Source: Pseudopedobacter sp036379295
GTDB lineage: Bacteria > Bacteroidota > Bacteroidia > Sphingobacteriales > Sphingobacteriaceae
NCBI GenBank assembly: GCA_036379295.1
Contig: DASVGY010000151.1
Coordinates: 1-24,578, forward strand
Reading direction: 5' to 3'
Length of the DNA: 24,578 nucleotides
Part shown: one piece after another, positions 1 through 6,119 of the stretch
How positions within the stretch are numbered: the first letter of the stretch is position 1
How the letters are laid out: every line of letters begins with the position of its first letter
Notes under the pieces: model-generated
Told to the model about the DNA's origin: nothing
The model's input: the letters and a program-made list of their open reading frames with translations, nothing else
Databases searched by the model: none
Program-made: the position numbers and the translations under genes

Positions 1-1
1 G

Positions 2-688
2 GGCATCCTAATTTCTCCGATAGCGAACGTTACCCCTTTAAAGCCATGTTATGCAACGCTGCCATTGCCTGGCGTTCAGCCGGTGTTGGTAGATGAGAAT
101 GGTGCAGTGATAGAAGGAAACGGTGTTTCTGGCAACCTCTGTATCAAGTTTCCGTGGCCCGGGATGTTGCGCACTACTTATGGAGATCATGAGCGTTGCC
201 GGCAAACCTATTTTTCCACTTACGAGAACATGTATTTCACTGGCGACGGTTGTTTAAGAGATGAAGATGGCTATTACAGAATTACAGGTCGTGTTGATGA
301 TGTGATCAACGTATCGGGACACCGGATTGGAACGGCCGAAGTGGAAAATGCCATTAATATGTTTACCGATGTGGTAGAATCTGCTGTGGTGGGTTATCCG
401 CATGAAATTAAAGGACAAGGAATTTACGCTTTTGTGATTTTGGATAAGGCCTCAGCAGATGAAGAACTGAGCAAAAAAGATATCGCCATGACGGTAAGCC
501 GAATTATTGGAGCTATCGCCAGACCAGACAAAATCCAGTTTGTAACAGGGCTACCAAAAACCCGTTCCGGAAAAATTATGAGAAGGATTTTAAGGAAAAT
601 TGCCGAAGGTGATATGGCTAACGTTGGCGATACTTCTACTCTATTAGACCCGACGGTGGTAGAGGATATTATCAAAGGGAAACTTTAG
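2..688 (+). CDS. acs: Acetyl-coenzyme A synthetase, C-terminal part (cut by the left edge)
   Basis: This is the last 228 codons of an AMP-forming acetyl-CoA synthetase, which makes acetyl-CoA from acetate, ATP and CoA in the cytoplasm. The reading frame is open from base 2, so the gene begins outside the window; the TTG at 65 is internal and not a start. Family motifs are clear: ISPIANVTPLKP followed by ATLPLPGVQP, then YFTGDGCLRDEDGYY, ITGRVDDVINVSGHR (the hinge between the two C-terminal orientations) and, near the end, PKTRSGKIMRR, whose lysine is the conserved catalytic and acetylatable residue of the family. One oddity is CYATLPLPG where most Acs proteins have GSATLPLPG. Full-length family members are about 630-650 residues, so roughly two thirds is missing. 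Identification is secure. Confidence 0.95.
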   Translation, partial: GILISPIANVTPLKPCYATLPLPGVQPVLVDENGAVIEGNGVSGNLCIKFPWPGMLRTTYGDHERCRQTYFSTYENMYFTGDGCLRDEDGYYRITGRVDDVINVSGHRIGTAEVENAINMFTDVVESAVVGYPHEIKGQGIYAFVILDKASADEELSKKDIAMTVSRIIGAIARPDKIQFVTGLPKTRSGKIMRRILRKIAEGDMANVGDTSTLLDPTVVEDIIKGKL

Positions 689-718
689 TTTTTATAGGAT
701 TAAGCAATTGAGAAAAAT

Positions 719-774
719 GCAAGGAAGAAAGCCTAAAGACCAATGCGCTCTAGTCCTTGCCCCTTTTTCTTTTT
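719..774 (+). terminator. Probable terminator after acs
   Basis: Seven perfect base pairs form between GCAAGGA (719-725) and TCCTTGC (754-760), with a long 28-base loop, followed at once by CCCTTTTTCTTTTT. The position, 30 bases after the acs stop, fits a terminator. The long loop makes it weaker than the other terminators in the window. Confidence 0.45.
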
Positions 775-851
775 AAAAAAAAACTTTACTGGCATGAAGG
801 TTGGTTTGTTATAAGTAATTAATCTATTTATAAAACCAAAAACACAATATC

Positions 852-1037
852 ATGGATAAGTTAGAATTTAAAGGAACGTGGAATGAAGTTAAAGGAAAAG
901 CAAAACAAGCTTATGGCGATTTAACTGACGATGATTTAAAATACGAAGAAGGAAAAGGCGATGAAACCGTAGGAAGACTACAACAGAAGTTAGGTAAAAC
1001 CAGAGACGAAGTTGTTGATTGGATAAAAAGCTTATAA
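852..1037 (+). CDS. CsbD-like small stress protein
   Basis: A 61-residue, highly charged protein of the CsbD-like family. The sequence shows the family pattern: an N-terminal KGTWNEVKGKAKQAYGDLT, an acidic middle and a C-terminal amphipathic helix that ends DEVVDWIKSL. It has no signal peptide or membrane segment, so it should be cytoplasmic. In other bacteria the family belongs to general-stress regulons (CsbD of Bacillus subtilis, YjbJ of Escherichia coli), but its molecular activity is not established. It stands alone, 163 bases after acs, with its own terminator right behind it, so it is probably a single-gene transcript. I found no TAnnTTTG element upstream, which would be consistent with control by an alternative sigma factor, but that is inference. 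Confidence 0.88.
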   Translation: MDKLEFKGTWNEVKGKAKQAYGDLTDDDLKYEEGKGDETVGRLQQKLGKTRDEVVDWIKSL

Positions 1038-1061
1038 AAATGATTGCTTTTCAAAAAGATG

Positions 1062-1094
1062 CCCCGGACTGCCAAAAGTCTGGGGTATTTTTTT
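1062..1094 (+). terminator. Terminator of the CsbD-like gene
   Basis: A 9-bp stem, CCCCGGACT (1062-1070) with AGTCTGGGG (1077-1085), has one G-U pair and a 6-base loop, followed by TATTTTTTT. It begins 24 bases after the stop codon and is a textbook intrinsic terminator. Confidence 0.88.
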
Positions 1095-1206
1095 GTGTCT
1101 AAATTTTGGACAAACAGTAAATCCTAAATTACTTTTCTTAAAGCAAAAACGCCTCCTTAGAGCAACTGAGCTAGTTTTAATTGATTTTAAAATTTTGGCA
1201 TCGACT

Positions 1207-1303
1207 TTGATAAAAGATTATTGTCTTTGACGAAGAGACAATTTCATACGTTTAGGTTTAGGTTTAGTAAAGAGGAAGCGCCCATCGTTTCCTCTTTCTT
1301 TTT
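1207..1303 (+). ncRNA. Possible small RNA in the 1038-1411 gene gap (speculative)
   Basis: The stretch from 1095 to 1360 holds no credible reading frame. It does hold two hairpins in tandem on the plus strand. The first is ATTGTCT (1220-1226) with AGACAAT (1236-1242). The second is AAAGAGGAA (1269-1277) with TTCCTCTTT (1289-1297), followed by CTTTTT. The second looks like an intrinsic terminator, yet the CsbD-like gene already has its own terminator 175 bases earlier, so something else may be transcribed here. A possible -7 element, AAATTTTG at 1190-1197, is one base off TAnnTTTG, and I see no clear -33 element. Between the hairpins lies a short TTTAGG run (1251-1266). No known RNA family is recognised. 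Confidence 0.25.
1269..1303 (+). terminator. Second plus-strand terminator-like hairpin
   Basis: A perfect 9-bp stem, AAAGAGGAA (1269-1277) with TTCCTCTTT (1289-1297), has an 11-base loop and is followed by CTTTTT. The T run lies only on the plus-strand side, so it would stop plus-strand transcription. No gene ends nearby on that strand. Confidence 0.6.
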
Positions 1304-1360
1304 GTGTAATACCAAAAGTAAAAAACGCATGACCTTTGAACACTCTTGCGCACTAAATAA

Positions 1361-1387
1361 CAAAAAAGGTTGCCCACTAAGGCAACC
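1361..1387 (-). terminator. Terminator of rng (minus strand)
   Basis: A perfect 7-bp stem, GGTTGCC (1368-1374) with GGCAACC (1381-1387), has a 6-base loop. Read on the minus strand it is followed by a run of six T (1362-1367). It begins 25 bases beyond the rng stop codon and so ends the HU-to-rng transcript. Confidence 0.85.
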
Positions 1388-1411
1388 TCTGTAAATAGAT
1401 TTATTATTTAT

Positions 1412-2962
1412 CTAAAGCTTTATTTCTTCGTCTTTTGCACTTAAAAAATGAAATTCAGTTAAATGGTATGATGATACCGCTTTAACCTTAATCCACTGGT
1501 TATATTTGAAAAACCACTTCATCTGTAATGAAATCAATCCTTTTTTTATAAATGCTTCAATATAGGGGTGTACGCACAATGTAATGCCCTTTTCGGCTTG
1601 CTCGTTTAATACATAATCCAGGTTGGCCACAATATCGTCCAACAGCATAATACTGGCTTTTATTTCACCTGTACCATCACAGCTAGGGCATTTTTCATTG
1701 GTAACAATGTTCATCTCGGGCCTAACCCTTTGCCTTGTAATTTGTACCAAACCAAATTTACTAGGCGGCAAAATAGTATGCTTTGCCCTATCTAAAAGCA
1801 TTTCCGATTTCAGGTAATCAAACAGATCTTTCCTATTAGGCGCCTTGTGCATATCAATAAAATCGACCACCACAATACCGCCCATATCACGCAACCTTAA
1901 CTGACGGGCAATTTCTTTTGCGGCCTCTTTATTCACCATAAAAGCGTTTTCTTCTTGGTTTTCTGGGCTCGCAGTCCGGTTACCGCTGTTAACGTCTATC
2001 ACATGCAAAGCCTCGGTATGCTCAACAACTAGGTATGCACCGCCAACCAAATTTACAGTGCGGCCAAATGAACCTTTAATCTGTTTATCTATACCAAAAT
2101 GCTCAAAAATGGGCTCTTTTCCTTTATACAGTTTTACAATCTTCTCTAATTCTGGAGAGATCTCGTGTACGTAGGATTTAACTTCTTCATATATGGCGGG
2201 GTCGTTTACGTAAACATGAGAAAAATCGTCGTTCAAAATATCTCTCAAGATGGTTGACGCCCTGCCCATTTCTCCTAAAATCCTTTTAGACGGTTCTGTG
2301 TGGGGCAACTTTTTCATTAAAGTCTCCCATTTAGAAATAAGGTCTAACAAGTCCTTCTGAATTTCAGTGACACCTTTATGTTCTGAAACGGTCCTGATGA
2401 TCACGCCAAAGTTGGCAGGCTTTATGCCTTCCACAATTTTTTTTAAACGCGTTCTTTCTGTATTACTTCTAATCTTTTTTGAGATGGAAATAACATCAGA
2501 AAACGGCACCAAAACTACAAATCTGCCCGCAATTGATAAATCTGAACTTAAACGTGGCCCCTTTGTGGAGATTGGCTCTTTAGCAATTTGAACGGGTAAT
2601 AACTGATTTTTTGTAAGGATACCAGAAATTTTTCCGCCCTTATCAATATCAGGTTCTCTCTTAAAATGATCTAATAAATGATCTTTATAAGAATTTCCCC
2701 TTACTTGCTTATTAAGTTTTAGTAAAGATTGTACTTGCGGCCCAAGGTCTAAATAATGCAAGAAAGCATCTTTCTCATAACCTACATCAACAAAAGCAGC
2801 ATTTAAACCGGGCATAATCTTTTTAATCCTGCCCATGTAAATGTCGCCAACAGCATAACTGTTGTTAATTTGTTCTTTGTTAAGCTCTACGAGTTGCTTG
2901 TCTTGCAGTAATGCAATTGTAACCCCACTAGGGGCCGAATTGATAATTAACTCTTTTACCAA
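1412..2962 (-). CDS. rng: Ribonuclease G/E family endoribonuclease
   Basis: A 516-residue member of the RNase E/G family, single-strand-specific endoribonucleases that trim rRNA precursors and start mRNA decay. It has an N-terminal S1 RNA-binding domain (about residues 38-130, with a charged insert after residue 89). The catalytic metal ligands are D323 in VIDVNSG and D367 in VVVDFIDM. The zinc-link motif is CPSCDGTG (C425 and C428). It lacks the long C-terminal scaffold of Escherichia coli RNase E, so RNase G is the better name. The start codon must be TTG at 2962 or the CTG before it: the next upstream in-frame codon is TAG, and the first in-frame ATG is at residue 43, inside the S1 domain. 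It is the last gene of the HU, TPR and small basic protein cluster, preceded by a strong hairpin. Confidence 0.95.
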   Translation of the reverse strand: MVKELIINSAPSGVTIALLQDKQLVELNKEQINNSYAVGDIYMGRIKKIMPGLNAAFVDVGYEKDAFLHYLDLGPQVQSLLKLNKQVRGNSYKDHLLDHFKREPDIDKGGKISGILTKNQLLPVQIAKEPISTKGPRLSSDLSIAGRFVVLVPFSDVISISKKIRSNTERTRLKKIVEGIKPANFGVIIRTVSEHKGVTEIQKDLLDLISKWETLMKKLPHTEPSKRILGEMGRASTILRDILNDDFSHVYVNDPAIYEEVKSYVHEISPELEKIVKLYKGKEPIFEHFGIDKQIKGSFGRTVNLVGGAYLVVEHTEALHVIDVNSGNRTASPENQEENAFMVNKEAAKEIARQLRLRDMGGIVVVDFIDMHKAPNRKDLFDYLKSEMLLDRAKHTILPPSKFGLVQITRQRVRPEMNIVTNEKCPSCDGTGEIKASIMLLDDIVANLDYVLNEQAEKGITLCVHPYIEAFIKKGLISLQMKWFFKYNQWIKVKAVSSYHLTEFHFLSAKDEEIKL

Positions 2963-3025
2963 CAGCTACTTTTTTATAAAGATTGTTAAAACAACCTTTA
3001 AACCAACAAAGAAAAAATAAAATAC

Positions 3026-3061
3026 AAAACGTTTACGCTAAAAAAATCACGTAAACGTTTT
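3026..3061 (-). promoter_or_regulatory. Strong hairpin between the small basic gene and rng
   Basis: A perfect 12-bp stem forms between AAAACGTTTACG (3026-3037) and CGTAAACGTTTT (3050-3061), with a 12-base A-rich loop. On the minus strand it lies just after the 29-codon basic gene and is followed by GTATTTTATTTTTT, so it could be a terminator or attenuator lowering read-through into rng, or an RNA-processing site. No TAnnTTTG element is visible between it and rng, which favours rng being expressed by read-through. A smaller hairpin (AAAGCT/AGCTTT, 3066-3081) sits just upstream of it. Confidence 0.6.
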
Positions 3062-3083
3062 AATGAAAGCTAAAAAGCTTTAC

Positions 3084-3173
3084 CTATTTTTTCTTATGTC
3101 TGTTTTTTCTTAAACGCTTTTTCCGTTTATGAGTAGCCATTTTATGTCTTTTTCTTTTTTTACCGCTTGGCAT
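3084..3173 (-). CDS. 29-residue highly basic protein (ribosome-associated type)
   Basis: A short frame encodes 29 residues, beginning MPSGKKRKRHKMATHKRKK and ending NRHKKK. About two thirds of the residues are Lys, Arg or His. The frame has an ATG start at 3173 and a TAG stop. I recall nearly identical peptides next to RNase G genes in many Bacteroidota, where they are left unnamed or annotated as small ribosomal proteins. Size and charge fit an rRNA-binding peptide, but that role is inference, and it does not match the Bacteroidota THX-type ribosomal protein as I know it. It lies 32 bases after the TPR gene and before the hairpin ahead of rng. Genes this short are routinely missed; conservation is the reason to trust it. 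Confidence 0.8.
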   Translation of the reverse strand: MPSGKKRKRHKMATHKRKKRLRKNRHKKK

Positions 3174-3205
3174 AACTTTGAAATTTAATGTTTTACTTAA
3201 TTATT

Positions 3206-4063
3206 TTAATTATTTAATTCTTCGATCTTCCGATCAACAAACTCTGTTAAACTTGGGTCTGCTGCTAATTCTTTACTTTTTTGGTAAGCTAAAATTGCTT
3301 CGGGCTTTTGCCCCAGGTTTTCGTAACTTGTACCTAAATAAAACCAGGCTTCTGGGCTTGGCTTAACAGCAATTACTGTTTTAAACCTTTCAACCGCTTT
3401 TTGGAACTGGCCCGATTTCATAGAAAACATGCCTAAATTCATATTTGCCTTTTGGTTTTTAGGATCCTCTTTAACTACGCCCAACAAAAGTTGTATCCCT
3501 TGCATTGGGTTTTGTGTACCACTAACGTAAGCCACGCCCAGTCCTGTTTTGGCATCTAAGCTATTGGCGTTAAAAGCTAATGCCTTGTTGTATGCGTTAA
3601 TGGCTTTATTTACCAAACCTAAAGTTACAGTACTGTCTCTGTAGTTTTGGTAACCTTCTGTAAACCTATCCCCAGCTATTAGCCAGTTGGAATAATTAGG
3701 CTGGGCAAGCGCAACTTTCTCGTAATAAAATGCTGCGGCAGCAGGCTGGTTCACATCGTCCCATTTTTGTGCAATCTGTTTGTCAATGGCTGCTTTTTGT
3801 GCCTCATTAGCTGCGTTTTCTTGCTTTTCTAATCTTTCAATATCAGCTGCAAGACTAGCGCTAATCATTTGCTTTGATACGGACGTAACCATGTCTGCGC
3901 TTACCTCTTTGTTCTCCACCGCACCGGCCGTAGCCGAAGACTGCATTCCGGCTTTTTCGCCTTCGGTCTCCTGTTTTACTAAGCCCTTGATATCTAAACT
4001 ATATAAAAATACCATCAGTATTGCTACTGCTCCTATTGCTATATATTGTTTAGACTTTATCAT
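3206..4063 (-). CDS. Membrane-anchored tetratricopeptide-repeat protein
   Basis: A 285-residue protein with one hydrophobic N-terminal segment (about residues 7-23, AIGAVAILMVFLYSL) that should anchor it in the inner membrane. Then come a low-complexity Ala/Ser/Glu linker and a predicted coiled stretch around residues 75-105. The C-terminal half holds TPR units: INAYNKALAFNANSLDAKTG, then ANMNLGMFSMKSGQFQKAVE, then AWFYLGTSYENLGQKPEAIL. TPR folds mediate protein-protein contacts; no catalytic motif is visible. It starts 5 bases after the HU stop codon, so the two are almost certainly co-transcribed. I recall a TPR gene in this place, between HU and RNase G, in related genomes. Whether it works with RNase G or ribosomes is not shown by the sequence. 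Confidence 0.85.
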   Translation of the reverse strand: MIKSKQYIAIGAVAILMVFLYSLDIKGLVKQETEGEKAGMQSSATAGAVENKEVSADMVTSVSKQMISASLAADIERLEKQENAANEAQKAAIDKQIAQKWDDVNQPAAAAFYYEKVALAQPNYSNWLIAGDRFTEGYQNYRDSTVTLGLVNKAINAYNKALAFNANSLDAKTGLGVAYVSGTQNPMQGIQLLLGVVKEDPKNQKANMNLGMFSMKSGQFQKAVERFKTVIAVKPSPEAWFYLGTSYENLGQKPEAILAYQKSKELAADPSLTEFVDRKIEELNN

Positions 4064-4068
4064 GATTT

Positions 4069-4368
4069 TTATGCAGTTACTGCGGCTTTATTGCCATTCT
4101 TAACTTTATCAACAAACACTTTTGCTGGCTTAAAACTTGGCACAAAGTGCTCTGGAATAATTATGGCAGTGTTTTTCGAAATATTCCTTGCAGTTTTTTC
4201 GGCTCTTTTCTTTACTACAAAGCTACCAAAACCCCTCACATAAACATTTTCGCCTCCTACCATTGCGCCTTTAACTACTTTAAAAAACGCTTCCACAGTT
4301 TCTTGTACATCAACCTTCTCTATTCCGGTTTTGTTAGCAATTTCTGCTATAATTTCTGCCTTTGTCAT
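4069..4368 (-). CDS. HU-family DNA-binding protein
   Basis: A 99-residue histone-like protein of the HU/IHF family, which binds and bends DNA as a dimer and helps to organise the nucleoid. The N-terminal helices (TKAEIIAEIANKTG, then VQETVEAFFKVVKGAM) are followed by the signature VYVRGFGSFVVKKRAEKTAR. The DNA-binding arm then carries NISKNTAIIIPEHFVPSFKP, where many HU proteins have a TGE-type arm, and the usual closing helix follows. The Ala-rich C-terminal tail is a few residues longer than in Escherichia coli HU (90 residues). It is the first gene of the minus-strand cluster. Upstream is an exact Bacteroidota -7 element about 50 bases from the ATG, and the leader is AT-rich without a Shine-Dalgarno sequence. 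Confidence 0.95.
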   Translation of the reverse strand: MTKAEIIAEIANKTGIEKVDVQETVEAFFKVVKGAMVGGENVYVRGFGSFVVKKRAEKTARNISKNTAIIIPEHFVPSFKPAKVFVDKVKNGNKAAVTA

Positions 4369-4418
4369 TTGATATATATTCTTTTAAAATTATTATGTTG
4401 TGCAAAGATTTCGGGTTG

Positions 4419-4426
4419 CAAAAGTA
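4419..4426 (-). promoter_or_regulatory. Bacteroidota -7 element before HU
   Basis: On the minus strand this reads TACTTTTG, an exact match to TAnnTTTG, the -7 element of the Bacteroidota primary sigma factor. Transcription would begin near 4412, giving a leader of about 44 bases. A matching -33 TTTG is not evident, so the call rests on the -7 match and its position. Confidence 0.6.
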
Positions 4427-4536
4427 TCGCTTTTTAATGAGTTTGGGAAATAAATACTAAAACTTTTTATTTCAAGGCTTTATTACGCTACAAATCGCCA
4501 ATTTGCGTATCTAAATTTAACAAACTAAACCTTTAA

Positions 4537-5574
4537 ATGACGTTTCAACAACAGCTAATTGCCTGGTACAGAAAACATAAAAGAGATTTGCCTTGGCGCA
4601 ACACAACAGATGCTTATTTAATTTGGTTATCGGAAATTATACTACAACAAACAAGGGTTGAGCAAGGGATGCCTTATTTTGTACGTTTTGCCGAGACTTA
4701 CCCAACGGTTAAAGCATTTGCAGCAGCAAGCGAAGACGAAATTTTAAAACTATGGCAAGGCTTAGGCTATTACTCCAGAGGAAGAAATATGCTTAAAACC
4801 GCAAAAAAGGTTACGGCAGATTTTAAAGGTGTTTTCCCTACCGCTTACGCCGATTTAATTACCCTTACCGGAGTTGGAGAATATACCGCTGCTGCGATTT
4901 CTTCTTTTTCTAGTAACGAAGCGAGAGCAGTGGTTGATGGAAATGTTTACCGGGTTTTGGCTCGGTATTTTGGCGTAGCTACTCCTATTAACTCCACAGA
5001 AGGGAAAAAGAATTTTCAAGCTTTGGCCGATGAAATATTAGCGATTAGTAATGCGGGCGAACATAACCAGGCGATGATTGAGTTTGGCGCACTGCAGTGT
5101 AAACCAAGAAATCCAAACTGCCAGGTTTGTCCCTTTGTAAAATCATGCTTTGCTTACAAACATCAAAAAATTAACGATTTACCTGTAAAAATTAAAAAAC
5201 TAAAAATAAGAGAGCGCCACTTTAACTTTTTTGTAATCGTGAACGAAAAAAATCAGTTGATTGTTAAGAGGAGAGATAATTCTGATATTTGGGCTGGTCT
5301 TTACGATTTACCCGCTATTGAATTTAGCGGCGAGGAACAACCCGTTTCTGACTTTACAAATTGGTTTAAAACACCGCCTGTAATAAAAAAAACCTCACCA
5401 CAAATTAAACACGTTTTAACGCATCAACGCTTGTTTGCCCGATTTTTAGAAATTGACACTAAAAAAAATAACTTATTGATGCAGGATGGCTGGTTTTGGG
5501 CTGATTTAGACGATATTAAAAATTATGGCATGCCCAAATTAATTTTTGAGTTCCTTAAAAAAATCATAAATTGA
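4537..5574 (+). CDS. mutY: A/G-specific adenine glycosylase
   Basis: A 345-residue base-excision repair enzyme that removes adenine mispaired with 8-oxoguanine. The catalytic Glu is E33 in WLSEIILQQTR. The helix-hairpin-helix is LTGVGEYTAAAI (about 110-121), and the catalytic Asp is D134 in AVVDGNVYRV. The four cysteines of the [4Fe-4S] cluster are C188, C195, C198 and C204, in the exact C-x6-C-x2-C-x5-C spacing. The C-terminal part (about residues 230-345) is the Nudix-like 8-oxoguanine-recognition domain, with FVIVNEKNQLIVKRR and WAGLYDLPAIEF. Length is normal for the family. The gene is divergent from HU and followed after 23 bases by ssb, so the two probably share a transcript; this mutY-ssb order is common in Bacteroidota. 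Confidence 0.97.
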   Translation: MTFQQQLIAWYRKHKRDLPWRNTTDAYLIWLSEIILQQTRVEQGMPYFVRFAETYPTVKAFAAASEDEILKLWQGLGYYSRGRNMLKTAKKVTADFKGVFPTAYADLITLTGVGEYTAAAISSFSSNEARAVVDGNVYRVLARYFGVATPINSTEGKKNFQALADEILAISNAGEHNQAMIEFGALQCKPRNPNCQVCPFVKSCFAYKHQKINDLPVKIKKLKIRERHFNFFVIVNEKNQLIVKRRDNSDIWAGLYDLPAIEFSGEEQPVSDFTNWFKTPPVIKKTSPQIKHVLTHQRLFARFLEIDTKKNNLLMQDGWFWADLDDIKNYGMPKLIFEFLKKIIN

Positions 5575-5597
5575 GTTAAAATTTACACGCCAAAACC

Positions 5598-6059
5598 ATG
5601 TCAGGAATTAACAAAGTTATTTTAGTAGGCCATCTGGGGAAGGACCCCGAAGTAAGGCATTTAGACGGGAATGTTTCCGTTGCGAGTTTTCCTTTGGCCA
5701 CCTCAGAATCTTATAATAAAGACGGAAAAAGAATTGAACAAACCGAATGGCACAATATTGTAATGTGGCGGGGATTAGCCGATGTTGCAGCTAAATATTT
5801 GCAAAAAGGCAAATTGGTTTATATCGAAGGCAAATTACGAACCCGTTCTTTTGAGGACAAAGAAGGTCATAAAAAATACAGTACTGAAATTGTAGCAGAG
5901 AATTTTACCCTTTTGGGTAGAAAAACTGATTTTGAAGGAAACAACAACCAAAACACGGCTCAGGCTAACTCTAGCGCAGAGCCTGAACCACAAACGCCAA
6001 AAGATTTGGGCACTGGGGAATTTGGTAAAGACGAAGACGAACGCGACTTACCGTTTTAA
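5598..6059 (+). CDS. ssb: Single-stranded DNA-binding protein
   Basis: A 153-residue SSB with one OB-fold domain (about residues 1-108: INKVILVGHLGKDPEVRHLD, SESYNKDGKRIEQTEWHNIV, YIEGKLRTRSFEDKEG). A disordered Asn/Gln/Glu-rich linker follows, and then the acidic tail KDEDERDLPF. The final DLPF is the conserved tip through which SSB recruits its partner proteins; most bacteria have DIPF or DLPF here. SSB coats single-stranded DNA during replication, repair and recombination, normally as a tetramer. It lies 23 bases downstream of mutY and is followed by a strong hairpin. The ATG at 5598 gives the expected N-terminus. Identification is secure. Confidence 0.97.
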   Translation: MSGINKVILVGHLGKDPEVRHLDGNVSVASFPLATSESYNKDGKRIEQTEWHNIVMWRGLADVAAKYLQKGKLVYIEGKLRTRSFEDKEGHKKYSTEIVAENFTLLGRKTDFEGNNNQNTAQANSSAEPEPQTPKDLGTGEFGKDEDERDLPF

Positions 6060-6064
6060 TAAGG

Positions 6065-6098
6065 AAACCCACCGTTGTTTACCGCTAACGGTGGGTTT
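6065..6098. terminator. Hairpin between convergent ssb and the M16 gene
   Basis: A perfect 12-bp stem, AAACCCACCGTT (6065-6076) with AACGGTGGGTTT (6087-6098), has a 10-base loop, 5 bases after the ssb stop and 21 before the convergent M16 stop. The T-rich side is short on both strands, so it probably serves as a bidirectional terminator. Confidence 0.82.
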
Positions 6099-6119
6099 TG
6101 TTCTGCTGCAATAAAAAGT

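Noticed and set aside
1251..1266. Short TTTAGG run resembling a telomere repeat
   Set aside because: Fewer than three units in an AT-rich spacer; no reason to see more than simple sequence.
3178..3366. 62-codon plus-strand frame near the TPR gene
   Set aside because: It is antisense to the 3' end of the TPR gene, and its start lies in an AT-rich spacer.
4147..4437. 96-codon plus-strand frame opposite HU
   Set aside because: It lies antisense to a clear HU gene and its promoter, and its Cys/Phe/Tyr-rich product looks like a reading-frame shadow.
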